Source of the DNA: Deltaproteobacteria bacterium
Lineage (GTDB): Bacteria > Desulfobacterota > Desulfarculia > Desulfarculales > Desulfarculaceae
Assembly (NCBI GenBank): GCA_020444205.1
Contig: JAHLLJ010000011.1
Span: forward strand, 1 to 55,781
Direction: 5' to 3'
Length of the DNA stretch: 55,781 bases
Of this stretch, positions 17,021-24,872 are shown in pieces. Both the position numbers and the translations under genes were made by a program. The notes under the pieces were generated by a model that was not told where the DNA came from, searched no databases, and was given only the letters and a program-made list of their open reading frames with translations. Within the stretch, counting starts at the first letter, position 1; each line of letters opens with the position of its first letter.

Positions 17021-17653
17021 TCAGGCGGGCTTGCTGTCCAAGATAATCTCCGCCGCCAAGCGGGCTCCTATTCCCGGAGGCAGGGCGCATTTTTCATAAC
17101 CCAAGGCTTTTTGGAATGCCGCGAAATTCTCCTGGCTGGCGCGAGGGTCCATGTAGCGGCCGAAAATTGTATCCTCCTGGATTTGGGGGCACATGATGGT
17201 GCCTAGCTCTTGTTTGAAGCGGGCGATGAATGCACGGGCCGCCTCCATGGTTCGCCCGGTGCCTTGGTAATCTTCCGGATCATCGCTGCCAAAGAACAAC
17301 CCCAAGGCGATCATGGGGCCGGTGACCCCACCGCAGATGCCACCGGTCATGCCGAAACCGGGAAAAGGAGACATGGCCCTGACCAGGTCCCAGGTGCCCA
17401 GGTTAAACTCATCCATCAATGCGAGCAGTGAACCCTTGGCGCAGCTGTGAGTGAGGTATTCATACTCCTCCGCTCTGAGCTGCACCCGGTCCAGCACCTC
17501 GGGGCGCTTGGCCAGTAGTCCGGGCCAATCCACCTGTTTTGGGGCAATTTCCCGTTTGCGTAGCGCCTCCAGCCTGTTGCGGATGCCTTGCACATCCCAA
17601 GCCCGGACAGCCAGCTCCGCCACGCGCTTTTGCAAGTTTGCCGACTTATTCAT
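17021..17653 (-). CDS. C_GCAxxG_C_C family putative redox protein
   Basis: A 210-residue cytosolic protein resembling the C_GCAxxG_C_C family of anaerobes. Visible pieces are THSCAKGSLLALMDEF in place of the usual NCAQ helix, GFGMTGGICGGVTGPMIALGLFFG, and a later MCP cysteine. The conserved cysteines suggest a redox-active or metal-binding role, which has not been defined for the family. An N-terminal 70-residue helical extension precedes the core. It diverges from the cyclase-receiver gene, with 261 bp between the two starts. Confidence 0.75.
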   Translation of the reverse strand: MNKSANLQKRVAELAVRAWDVQGIRNRLEALRKREIAPKQVDWPGLLAKRPEVLDRVQLRAEEYEYLTHSCAKGSLLALMDEFNLGTWDLVRAMSPFPGFGMTGGICGGVTGPMIALGLFFGSDDPEDYQGTGRTMEAARAFIARFKQELGTIMCPQIQEDTIFGRYMDPRASQENFAAFQKALGYEKCALPPGIGARLAAEIILDSKPA

Positions 17654-17914
17654 TTCGCCTGCCTTTAAATGCCTTTAGGTTAGGTTTGAGTGGTCACAAA
17701 GCTTCGGCTGAAGACCCCTTCCCCCCAACTTTTCCTGTGGGCCAAACGGTATTTTTTGCTGAAAATCCACCTAGTAACATGGTATTTTATCTAAATGGGG
17801 GGCGCAAGGAGCCCGCCGCCGACGGTACCACGCCTAAGAATATCTCTTGCTCGATTTGAAATCGCGGCCCCGGGGCTCTCCGGTTGTGAACAAGCCCGTG
17901 AGGACTATTAAGCC

Positions 17915-19153
17915 ATGCCCCGCAAACTGGCCGCCATACTCTCTGCCGACGTCAAGGGCTACAGCCGCCTGATGGCGGACAATGAAAATGCCACCATAAA
18001 AACCCTCACCGCATACCGCCGCATAATAGCCCAGCTGGTGCAGCAACAACAAGGCCGGGTGGTCGACTCCTCGGGTGACAACCTCCTGGTTGAGTTCGCC
18101 AGCGCGGTGAACGCGGTTTGCTGTGCCGTGGCCATTCAAGAGCGGCTTAAGATAGAAAACCAAAACCTGGCCCGCCACCGGCGCATGGAGTTTCGCATCG
18201 GGGTGAACCTGGGCGACGTGGTGTCCCAGCGTGGGGCCATCTACGGCGATGGGGTCAACCTGGCCGCGCGCATCGAGGGCTTGGCCGACCCGGGCGGGGT
18301 GTGCGTCTCGGCCAGCATCCACGAGCAGGTCAAAAACAAGCTCAGGCTAAGCTTCGCCGATCACGGCAAGCACCAGGTTAAGAACATCGCAGAGCCGGTA
18401 AGGGTGTTCCAGGTGCTTACCGACCACCTGCCCGCCATGACCGAGGCTGAGCTGAAACTGAACCAGGCTGAACGGGCCGGCGGCCGCAAGACACGTATAT
18501 TGCTGGTTGATGATCATGAGGTCTTTCGTAGCGGCATCCGCAGCTTGCTCAACGAAGAGGATGACCTGGAAGTGGTGGCCGAGGCTGCCGACGGGCGTGA
18601 GGCGGTTCTTATGACCCAGCGTCACCAACCGGACGTGGTGCTCATGGACATCTCCATGCCCGACCTCAATGGGATCGAAGCCACCCGCAAAATCGTGGAG
18701 ACCGGTGGCCCCTCGCGGGTGCTGGTGCTTTCCATGCACAGCGATCCCCGTTTCGTGGCTGGTGTTTTGGAGGCCGGTGCTCACGGATATCTGATCAAAA
18801 CCTGCACCGCCCGGGAAATGCTGGCGGTGATCCGCTTGGTGGGCCAGGGCCTTACCTATCTTACCCCTGAGATCACCGATATGGTGGTTAAGGGGTTTGT
18901 GGGGCGCATGGAAGGTAGCCTGGCCTGCCCGCCGGCCAGCAGCCTTAGCCCCCGGGAGCGGGAGGTCCTGCAGCTATTGGCCGAGGGGCTCAGCGTCAGC
19001 GAGATATCCCAACGGCTCGGCCTGGGCGAGAAAACCATAAAGGCCCACCGGCACAACCTCATGGAAAAGCTTAATATCAGCAACATGGTAGGCCTGGTGC
19101 GCTATGCCTTGCGCGAAAAGGTGTGCTCTTTGGACAGCTGGCTTTCGTCTTAA
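17915..19153 (+). CDS. Class III cyclase fused to NarL/LuxR-type response regulator
   Basis: A 412-residue soluble protein with an unusual order of domains. Residues 1-170 are a class III cyclase (metal Asp12 in SADVKGYS, Asp55 in SSGDNLLVEF, Asn115 and Arg119 in VNLAARIEG). Residues 193-310 are a receiver (Asp199/Asp200, phospho-acceptor Asp245 in VVLMDISMPD, Lys295). Residues 344-408 are a LuxR-type helix-turn-helix (LSPREREVLQLLAEGLS). The Lys that often precedes the second metal site is replaced here (VDSSGD), so cyclase activity is uncertain. The protein could link phosphorylation, cyclic nucleotide production and transcription. No partner kinase is nearby. Confidence 0.9.
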   Translation: MPRKLAAILSADVKGYSRLMADNENATIKTLTAYRRIIAQLVQQQQGRVVDSSGDNLLVEFASAVNAVCCAVAIQERLKIENQNLARHRRMEFRIGVNLGDVVSQRGAIYGDGVNLAARIEGLADPGGVCVSASIHEQVKNKLRLSFADHGKHQVKNIAEPVRVFQVLTDHLPAMTEAELKLNQAERAGGRKTRILLVDDHEVFRSGIRSLLNEEDDLEVVAEAADGREAVLMTQRHQPDVVLMDISMPDLNGIEATRKIVETGGPSRVLVLSMHSDPRFVAGVLEAGAHGYLIKTCTAREMLAVIRLVGQGLTYLTPEITDMVVKGFVGRMEGSLACPPASSLSPREREVLQLLAEGLSVSEISQRLGLGEKTIKAHRHNLMEKLNISNMVGLVRYALREKVCSLDSWLSS

Positions 19154-19540
19154 TGGCCGCGCACATCAGGCCCGAGTAGGCGAGGTGGTTTTTCATATAG
19201 GCCCGGTCGAATTAATTAACATCCTGATATAAATACTTGAAAATTAATGGTGCCCGCCTTGGGGCATCCCTTCTGGCTGTTATGCACAGCCCATGCGTGG
19301 CCCCTATTTGATATGTCGGGCGAATAGGGATACCATATTTTCAAACAGGGGGATGAATATTTTCATTACACTTCGCCACCCTGGAGAGGTCGAGATTCAC
19401 TCTAATCCACCCATACAAATTTCAAAGTGTGATCAAAACCCCGGCTGGGGCAACCGGCGTGGGCATGGCGGATGACGATTTTAGATAAGGATGGTGTGAG
19501 TATTTTAAAATAGGAATCCTAGCGAGGGGTGTAGGAGCGC
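19154..19540 (+). other. Intergenic region upstream of the SLC13-type transporter gene
   Basis: 387 bases, locally AT-rich. It includes an inverted repeat GGCTGT-TATGC-ACAGCC (19275-19291). An AGGAG ribosome-binding site directly precedes the transporter ATG. No ORF or known RNA element is recognised. The length suggests a regulated leader or promoter. Confidence 0.4.
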
Positions 19541-21979
19541 ATGAAACATTTTAAGCGCTTTTTGTTGGGGCTGAGCCTGGCGGTCATGATGATTTTCATG
19601 GGGGGAAGCTGGCTGGCTGAGCCGCTCGCGGCTTCCCCACTTTCAGACACCCCCCAGCCCCCGCGCCCCTCACAACATCTCTCCGGCAAATCATCCCGCG
19701 CCCCCAGCTTTGTCAAGATACGCATGGAGCGCTCATCCCGTGCCCTGGTGGCCGGCGAAACCGGCGTGCTCAAGCTGGAAGCGAGCCTAAAGCCGCCCAA
19801 GGACGCAGGGGGCCAGACCCTGACCTGGGCCCCCGGGGTAAAGAATCCGGTTACCTTGTGGCTGGCCACCCGCAGCAAAAGCGGCATCCTTTTTCTGGAC
19901 AAGGCTCATCCCGAACGCCCTCACCAACACATCCTGGTTCGTTTCAACCGCTCAGAGGGAAACCTTGATCAGCCTCTTACCGCCCAGGTTGAATACACCA
20001 TCAACAGCCGCACCAAGGCGGGCAAGCATAGCTTCTGGTTGGACATTTTCGGAGAGTTGAAAAACTCGGGCGGCGGCTTGGTCCACGACGCCGGAGTAAT
20101 GAGCATGCCCTTTGAAGTGGACACCCATCTCAGGACCAAGCTTCTCATGCTTGCCGTGGTGGCGGCGGCGGTGTTCTTGTTCATCGTGGAGTGGGTGAGG
20201 GTGGACGTGGTGGCCATCGTGATGATGGTGCTGTTGCCCGAGCTGGGCCTTTTAAACTCCGCGGACACCTTCCGGGGCCTGAGCAGCAACGCGGTGGTGG
20301 CCATCATCGGGGTGATGATAATCAGCTATGGCTTGAACCGCGCGGGCCTGGTGCACCGCATCATCCAGCCCATCCTGGGGTTTGTGAGCAAAAGCCCGTC
20401 CCGCCTGGTGGTCACCTTTTCTTCGCTTATCGCGGCCATATCCGGGGTGATGCAGAACACCGGGGCGGCGGTGCTGTTTTTACCCGCCATCCGCTCGGTT
20501 ACTTTTCAGAAGCTCAAGGTGCCCATCTCCAGGGTGCTCATGCCCATCGGCATGGCCGCCATCCTGGGCGGCACCCTGACCATGATCGGCACCAGCCCCC
20601 TGATCCTGCTCAACGACATCCTACCGCCGGGCATGGCCAAGTTCGGCTTTTTGGAGCTGACCCCGATCGGCCTGGCCATAGCCATAGGAGGCATTGCCTA
20701 TCTTTCCACCGGCGGCATGAAAATGCTGGCCAAAATCTCAGGCGGCCAATCGGATTTCCAGGCCGACAAGACCGGATCGGGCGAGGACGGCTTTCTCAAT
20801 TCCTACCCCTTAATCAAGGGGCCCTTTGAGATTGTGGTGCCCGAAGGATACCGGCCGGAGCAGGACACCCAGGAGGTGGTGCAGATAAGGCGGCGTTATC
20901 TGGTGAACATCGTGGCCGTGGCCAAAAGCGACGGGTCATGCAACTACTCTCCCTTGCCCAGCACCACCATTCAGCCCGGGCTGGCCCTGTGTGCCTATGG
21001 GCCGGAAGACAAGGTCCGGTCGTTTGTGGAGCAATACGGCTTGGTCCTCAAGGACAATCCTCAGGTATTCAAGGACACCATGTTCAACCCCTCGCTGGCC
21101 GGGATCGTCGAGGGGGTGGTTTCCCCCCGCTCCAGCTTGATCGGCCAGACCATCAAGGAGATACGCTTCCGCGAGACCTTTGGCGTCAATCCCCTGGCAG
21201 TGCATCAGTCCGGGCACACCTATTACCAGGAGCTGGCCGACCTTCCCCTGCAAGCGGGCGATACCCTGCTGCTGCACGGCACCTGGGAAAAGTTCCAGGC
21301 CCTACAGGAATTCCACCACAACTTCATTATCATCACTCCCTTTGAGAAGGAGTTCCACAAGCCGGAAAAGGCCAAGTGGGCCCTGGTCAGCTTCCTGGTG
21401 GCCTTGGTGATGATGCTCATATCCAGCTTCTATTTCCAAAGCCTCCCTTACAACCCCATTCCCCTGTCGGTGTGCCTGATGGTCGGGGCCGTGGGCATGG
21501 TGCTCACCAAGGTCATAACCATAAGCGAGGCTTACCACGCGGTGGATTGGCGCACCGTGTTCTTGCTGGGTGGCTTGATCCCCCTGGGCATGGCCGTGGA
21601 CCAGACCGGCACGGCCAACTGGATTGCCAGGGGTCTGGTGGCCGGCCTGGGCAGCCTTATGTCTCCCCTGCTGCTGCTGGTGGTCTTGGCGGTGCTGAGT
21701 TGCGCCTTCACCCTGGTCATTTCCAACGTAGGAGCAGCCACCCTTTTGGTGCCCTTGGGCATCTCCATCGCCCACCATATCGGCATTGACCCCAGAGTGG
21801 CCGCCATCGTGGTGGGGTTGGGGGTTTCCAACTCCTTTTTGCTGCCCACCCACCAGGTCAACGCCCTGTACATGGGCCCCGGCGAATACAAGACCAGGGA
21901 TTACATCCGCATAGGCGGCATCCTCAGCTTTATCTACATGGTGGCCCTGGTGGCCATGACCTACGTGTTCTATCTATAG
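19541..21979 (+). CDS. SLC13/DASS-type anion transporter with periplasmic head and RCK_C domains
   Basis: An 812-residue membrane protein. Residues 1-31 form a signal peptide or anchor. Residues 32-198 are predicted outside the membrane and match nothing I recognise. From about 200 it is an SLC13/ArsB-like transporter (RVDVVAIVMMVLLPELGLL, SGVMQNTGAAVLFLPAI, GGTLTMIGTSPLILLND). Two TrkA-C-like (RCK_C) domains lie in the central cytosolic loop (about 425-600), and further helices follow (NVGAATLLVPLGISIAHHIG). Related proteins move sulfate, dicarboxylates or other anions with Na+. The downstream rhodanese gene favours a sulfur anion, but that is inference. Confidence 0.85.
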   Translation: MKHFKRFLLGLSLAVMMIFMGGSWLAEPLAASPLSDTPQPPRPSQHLSGKSSRAPSFVKIRMERSSRALVAGETGVLKLEASLKPPKDAGGQTLTWAPGVKNPVTLWLATRSKSGILFLDKAHPERPHQHILVRFNRSEGNLDQPLTAQVEYTINSRTKAGKHSFWLDIFGELKNSGGGLVHDAGVMSMPFEVDTHLRTKLLMLAVVAAAVFLFIVEWVRVDVVAIVMMVLLPELGLLNSADTFRGLSSNAVVAIIGVMIISYGLNRAGLVHRIIQPILGFVSKSPSRLVVTFSSLIAAISGVMQNTGAAVLFLPAIRSVTFQKLKVPISRVLMPIGMAAILGGTLTMIGTSPLILLNDILPPGMAKFGFLELTPIGLAIAIGGIAYLSTGGMKMLAKISGGQSDFQADKTGSGEDGFLNSYPLIKGPFEIVVPEGYRPEQDTQEVVQIRRRYLVNIVAVAKSDGSCNYSPLPSTTIQPGLALCAYGPEDKVRSFVEQYGLVLKDNPQVFKDTMFNPSLAGIVEGVVSPRSSLIGQTIKEIRFRETFGVNPLAVHQSGHTYYQELADLPLQAGDTLLLHGTWEKFQALQEFHHNFIIITPFEKEFHKPEKAKWALVSFLVALVMMLISSFYFQSLPYNPIPLSVCLMVGAVGMVLTKVITISEAYHAVDWRTVFLLGGLIPLGMAVDQTGTANWIARGLVAGLGSLMSPLLLLVVLAVLSCAFTLVISNVGAATLLVPLGISIAHHIGIDPRVAAIVVGLGVSNSFLLPTHQVNALYMGPGEYKTRDYIRIGGILSFIYMVALVAMTYVFYL

Positions 21980-21987
21980 CCACGCAC

Positions 21988-22020
21988 AGGGCCCGGCTTC
22001 GACCGGGCCCTTTGTTTTTG
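21988..22020 (+). terminator. Rho-independent terminator after the SLC13-type gene
   Basis: GGGCCCGG-CTTCGA-CCGGGCCC (21989-22010), extended by an A-T pair and followed by TTTGTTTTTG. It lies nine bases after the transporter stop, so the rhodanese gene downstream probably has its own promoter. Confidence 0.9.
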
Positions 22021-22351
22021 CCTTGTCCTGTTCCATTCTTCTGGGTAAACCCGGGCGATTTCCTTCCCGCCTTTGGGCCCCCCACGGGGGCCCAATAAGG
22101 TATGGACCTCATTTACCCCGCCCACCCCAAAAGACCTATAATCTATGCAAAGGGCCTGGCCTTTCACACCACTAAGGTTCAGAGGGCACACCCGGATGAA
22201 GCGATCAGCAGCCTGCCGCGCGCCACAATTCCCAAGGGACTCCATGGAGCCGTAACCGGCCATATGGCCGCGCTCCGGTCTATACGCCCCGTTGGCGGGC
22301 AGAGGCCGGGCACCGCGCAACCCCACGCGTTAATGCATCTAGGAGGATGAG
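22021..22351 (+). other. Intergenic region upstream of the rhodanese gene
   Basis: 331 bases with no supportable ORF. It contains a perfect 14-bp palindrome, CGGCCATATGGCCG (22257-22270), about 80 bp before the rhodanese start, and an AGGAGG ribosome-binding site. A promoter for the rhodanese gene must lie here, but I could not locate it firmly. Confidence 0.4.
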
Positions 22352-24121
22352 ATGAAAATTCAGACCGCCGCTTGCCCCAGAAAATTTCGAACTTCGCCCT
22401 GGTTGATATTATTGGGACTTGGCCTGCTCTGCCTTGGCCTGGCCGCTCCGGCCCTGGCCGCGCCCCAGTCGGCGGACGGCCGCTTGGTGGACGCCCAGTG
22501 GCTCCAGCAGCACATGAAAGACCCCAACCTGGTGATTATCGACGCCTCGCGCACCAAGAGCTATCTGCAGGGCCACATCAATGGGGCGGTGAGCTGCTCT
22601 TTTGACAAAGACCACTACATGTCCTACGGCATCGACACCTCTTACGGGGGCAACGACCTGATCAACAGCGAGACCGACCCGCTGCCCTGGCAAGACGGCC
22701 CCACTCCCTACGTACAGCAGGTGATGCGCTCCCTGGGCATTAACAATAACTCCAAGGTGGTGATCTATGACGACGGTGGGCACTTCCGGGCCCCCCGTTT
22801 TTACTGGACCCTGACCTTTAACGGCTGCAAGGACGCCTACATCCTGGACGGCGGCATGGCCAAGTGGAAGGCTCAGGGCCTGCCGGTGACCAGCGAGATT
22901 CCCAAGGTGAAGCAGGGTGACTTCACGGCCAAGGCGGGTGATGAATCCCAGATAGCCACCACCGACTACATCCTGAGCAAGCAATTCAAGCCCGAGGCGG
23001 CGATCGTCTACGCGGTAACTCCGGTGTGGTACTACGGTCCCCATCAGGCCTACTCCAAGATGGGCCACATCCCCGGCTCGGTGATGGTTTCCTACCCCGA
23101 CTATTTCCAAAAAGACAAGACCTGGAAGTCCCAGGACGAACTGCGGCGCATGTTCGCCTCGGTGGGGGCCACCCCGGACAAAGAGATCATCTGCTACTGC
23201 GGCGGCAATCCGGCCGCCTCCTGCCTGTACTTCACCCTGAAGCACGTGCTGGGCTATCCCAAGGTGCGCTACTACTACAAGGGCTCCACCATGGGCTGGC
23301 TGGACGATCCCCGCGACCTGCCCCTGCACACCTACTGGAATCAACACCTGCTGCGCGATCCCTACTTCGTGCGCTGGTGGGGCGGAAAGCGCATCCAATA
23401 TTTGGTGCGCGACTCCCAGGTGCTCACCGTGGACGTGCGCTCTCCCGAGGCCTTCAAGTCGGCCCACATCCCCTACGCGGTCAACATCCCGGTGATGGAT
23501 TTGGTGGCCAAGCAGGGGGCGGACCCGGCCCGCTGGGCCCAGGTGTTGGGCCGGCACGGTGTGGCGGATTTCAAGGAACTGGTGATCGTGGATGATCAGT
23601 CCTCGCCCGCCGCCTGCCTGATGTTCTGGCTCAGCGAGTACCTGGGCCATCCCAAGGCCTCCCTGCTCAACGGCGGCATGAAGGCCTGGCAAGACAACAA
23701 GCTGAAGACAACCAATAAGCCAACCATAATCGCACCGGCCAAGACCAAGTACGATGTGGCCATCCAACCGGCCCAAATGCAGGCCCGGCCCCAAGCGGCC
23801 AAGCGCCTGAGCGATCCCGGGCAAAAGCCTGACTTCCTGGGCTATCCCAGGGTGTACATCATCTCATCCCAGCAGGCGCAAAAGCTGCCCTTTAATCCGG
23901 CGGGCGCCAAGGTGGTGCACATCCCGGCGGGTAAGAACTTCCATGGGTACGGCATCTTGGACTTCGCATCCAACCTGATCAAGCTTTACGAAGATGCCGG
24001 CGTATACAAGCAGGCCGAGGTGGTTTGCTATTCCGACAAGCCCCAAGAGGCGGCGGCAACCTACTACGCGCTACGCACCCTGGGCTACCCCAAAGTCATG
24101 GTGTATTTCCCGGACAAGTAA
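22352..24121 (+). CDS. Exported four-rhodanese-domain sulfurtransferase
   Basis: A 589-residue exported protein. A signal peptide (about 15-37, ALAAPQS) is followed by four rhodanese-like units at roughly 44-185, 200-325, 340-455 and 495-589. Only unit 2 has a cysteine at the active-loop position (Cys283 in IICYCGGNPAAS). The equivalent positions are Asp in units 1 and 3 (VVIYDDGG, VIVDDQSS) and Ser in unit 4 (VVCYSDKP, with a Cys two residues earlier). Tandem rhodaneses move sulfane sulfur, for example from thiosulfate. The periplasmic location and the neighbouring anion transporter suggest sulfur-compound processing outside the cytoplasm. Confidence 0.88.
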   Translation: MKIQTAACPRKFRTSPWLILLGLGLLCLGLAAPALAAPQSADGRLVDAQWLQQHMKDPNLVIIDASRTKSYLQGHINGAVSCSFDKDHYMSYGIDTSYGGNDLINSETDPLPWQDGPTPYVQQVMRSLGINNNSKVVIYDDGGHFRAPRFYWTLTFNGCKDAYILDGGMAKWKAQGLPVTSEIPKVKQGDFTAKAGDESQIATTDYILSKQFKPEAAIVYAVTPVWYYGPHQAYSKMGHIPGSVMVSYPDYFQKDKTWKSQDELRRMFASVGATPDKEIICYCGGNPAASCLYFTLKHVLGYPKVRYYYKGSTMGWLDDPRDLPLHTYWNQHLLRDPYFVRWWGGKRIQYLVRDSQVLTVDVRSPEAFKSAHIPYAVNIPVMDLVAKQGADPARWAQVLGRHGVADFKELVIVDDQSSPAACLMFWLSEYLGHPKASLLNGGMKAWQDNKLKTTNKPTIIAPAKTKYDVAIQPAQMQARPQAAKRLSDPGQKPDFLGYPRVYIISSQQAQKLPFNPAGAKVVHIPAGKNFHGYGILDFASNLIKLYEDAGVYKQAEVVCYSDKPQEAAATYYALRTLGYPKVMVYFPDK

Positions 24122-24145
24122 GAGCCCGCGCGATTGTGGTCACTG

Positions 24146-24180
24146 GGGGACCGGGCTTCTGCCCGGTCCCCATTTTTTTT
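24146..24180 (+). terminator. Rho-independent terminator after the rhodanese gene
   Basis: An 11-bp perfect stem (GGGGACCGGGC / GCCCGGTCCCC, loop TTCT) is followed by A and eight T residues. It separates the rhodanese gene from the convergent cytochrome gene. Confidence 0.95.
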
Positions 24181-24209
24181 GGCGAAGGTTCAGGCGGGAG
24201 GGCGGCGAC

Positions 24210-24767
24210 TCAGGGCACCACCCTGGTTTCATCGTGGCATTGGGAGCAGTAGTTTTCGCTTTTGGCGTGGGCGTGGTGGCACATTTCGCAGTCCAGGTCC
24301 GTGCCGTAATGGGGGGATTCGTGCGGGTTGTTATGCACTTTGTCCTTGGGTACGGTCAGCTTGGCCACCGCCTCGCCGGACTCGTGGCACTCCAGGCACT
24401 TTCCCGATTCCACCGCATACCTGTCCCCGCCGCCGTGGCAGTCCGCGCAGGACACCCCTTCCAGGGCGTGTAGGTGGCTGAGCGGCAGGTTGCCCCGCAG
24501 ATGGGGCGCTTTTTTGCCATTGTGGCACTCCCGGCACTGCCCCAGGTCTTGGTCCTTGGTGGCCGCGTGACCTTTGGGGAGCACCAGGGCCGGGCCATGG
24601 CAGGCCGCGCAGTCACCGGCTTGGGCGTTCTCCAGTTGTTTGGGGGCAGTGCCTTTTCCGGCGCCGGAGGCCTGGGCGCCCCAAGAGACAATAAGCAGGG
24701 CCGCCGGTAGGATCAGGCCCGGCATGAGCCATCTCCAGAGCAGGCGGCGGTGATGTGAGGTTGTCAT
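24210..24767 (-). CDS. Periplasmic hexahaem cytochrome c
   Basis: A 185-residue exported protein with a signal peptide (about 12-33, ending AQASG) and six CxxCH haem-binding motifs starting at Cys53, 78, 107, 124, 160 and 174 (CAACH, CRECH, CADCH, CLECH, CEMCH, CSQCH). Scattered extra histidines probably provide sixth ligands. It follows the Tat flavoprotein gene on the same strand. The pair resembles a flavocytochrome c split into two polypeptides, with the cytochrome feeding electrons to the flavoprotein. A 105-bp gap containing a long hairpin separates the genes. Confidence 0.9.
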   Translation of the reverse strand: MTTSHHRRLLWRWLMPGLILPAALLIVSWGAQASGAGKGTAPKQLENAQAGDCAACHGPALVLPKGHAATKDQDLGQCRECHNGKKAPHLRGNLPLSHLHALEGVSCADCHGGGDRYAVESGKCLECHESGEAVAKLTVPKDKVHNNPHESPHYGTDLDCEMCHHAHAKSENYCSQCHDETRVVP

Positions 24768-24800
24768 GATGTTCTATCCGTTTCCCGTGGGCACGGTTAC

Positions 24801-24831
24801 GAAAGCCCGGGCCGTGATGGCCCGGACTTTC
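24801..24831. other. Long hairpin between flavoprotein and cytochrome genes
   Basis: GAAAGCCCGGGCC and GGCCCGGACTTTC form a 13-bp stem (one wobble pair when read as minus-strand RNA) around a five-base loop. It lies 34 bp before the cytochrome start. On the transcribed minus strand it is not followed by a T-run, so partial termination or 5'/3' mRNA stabilisation within the operon is more likely than full termination. Confidence 0.6.
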
Positions 24832-24872
24832 GGTAAAGGCATGGGCCGACTATCCGAGGATTGGCCGATACA

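Noticed and set aside
22409-23824. 471-residue minus-strand ORF inside the rhodanese gene
   Set aside because: A high-GC shadow frame, His/Val/Gly-rich with no known motif; the plus-strand protein has clear rhodanese domains and a signal peptide.
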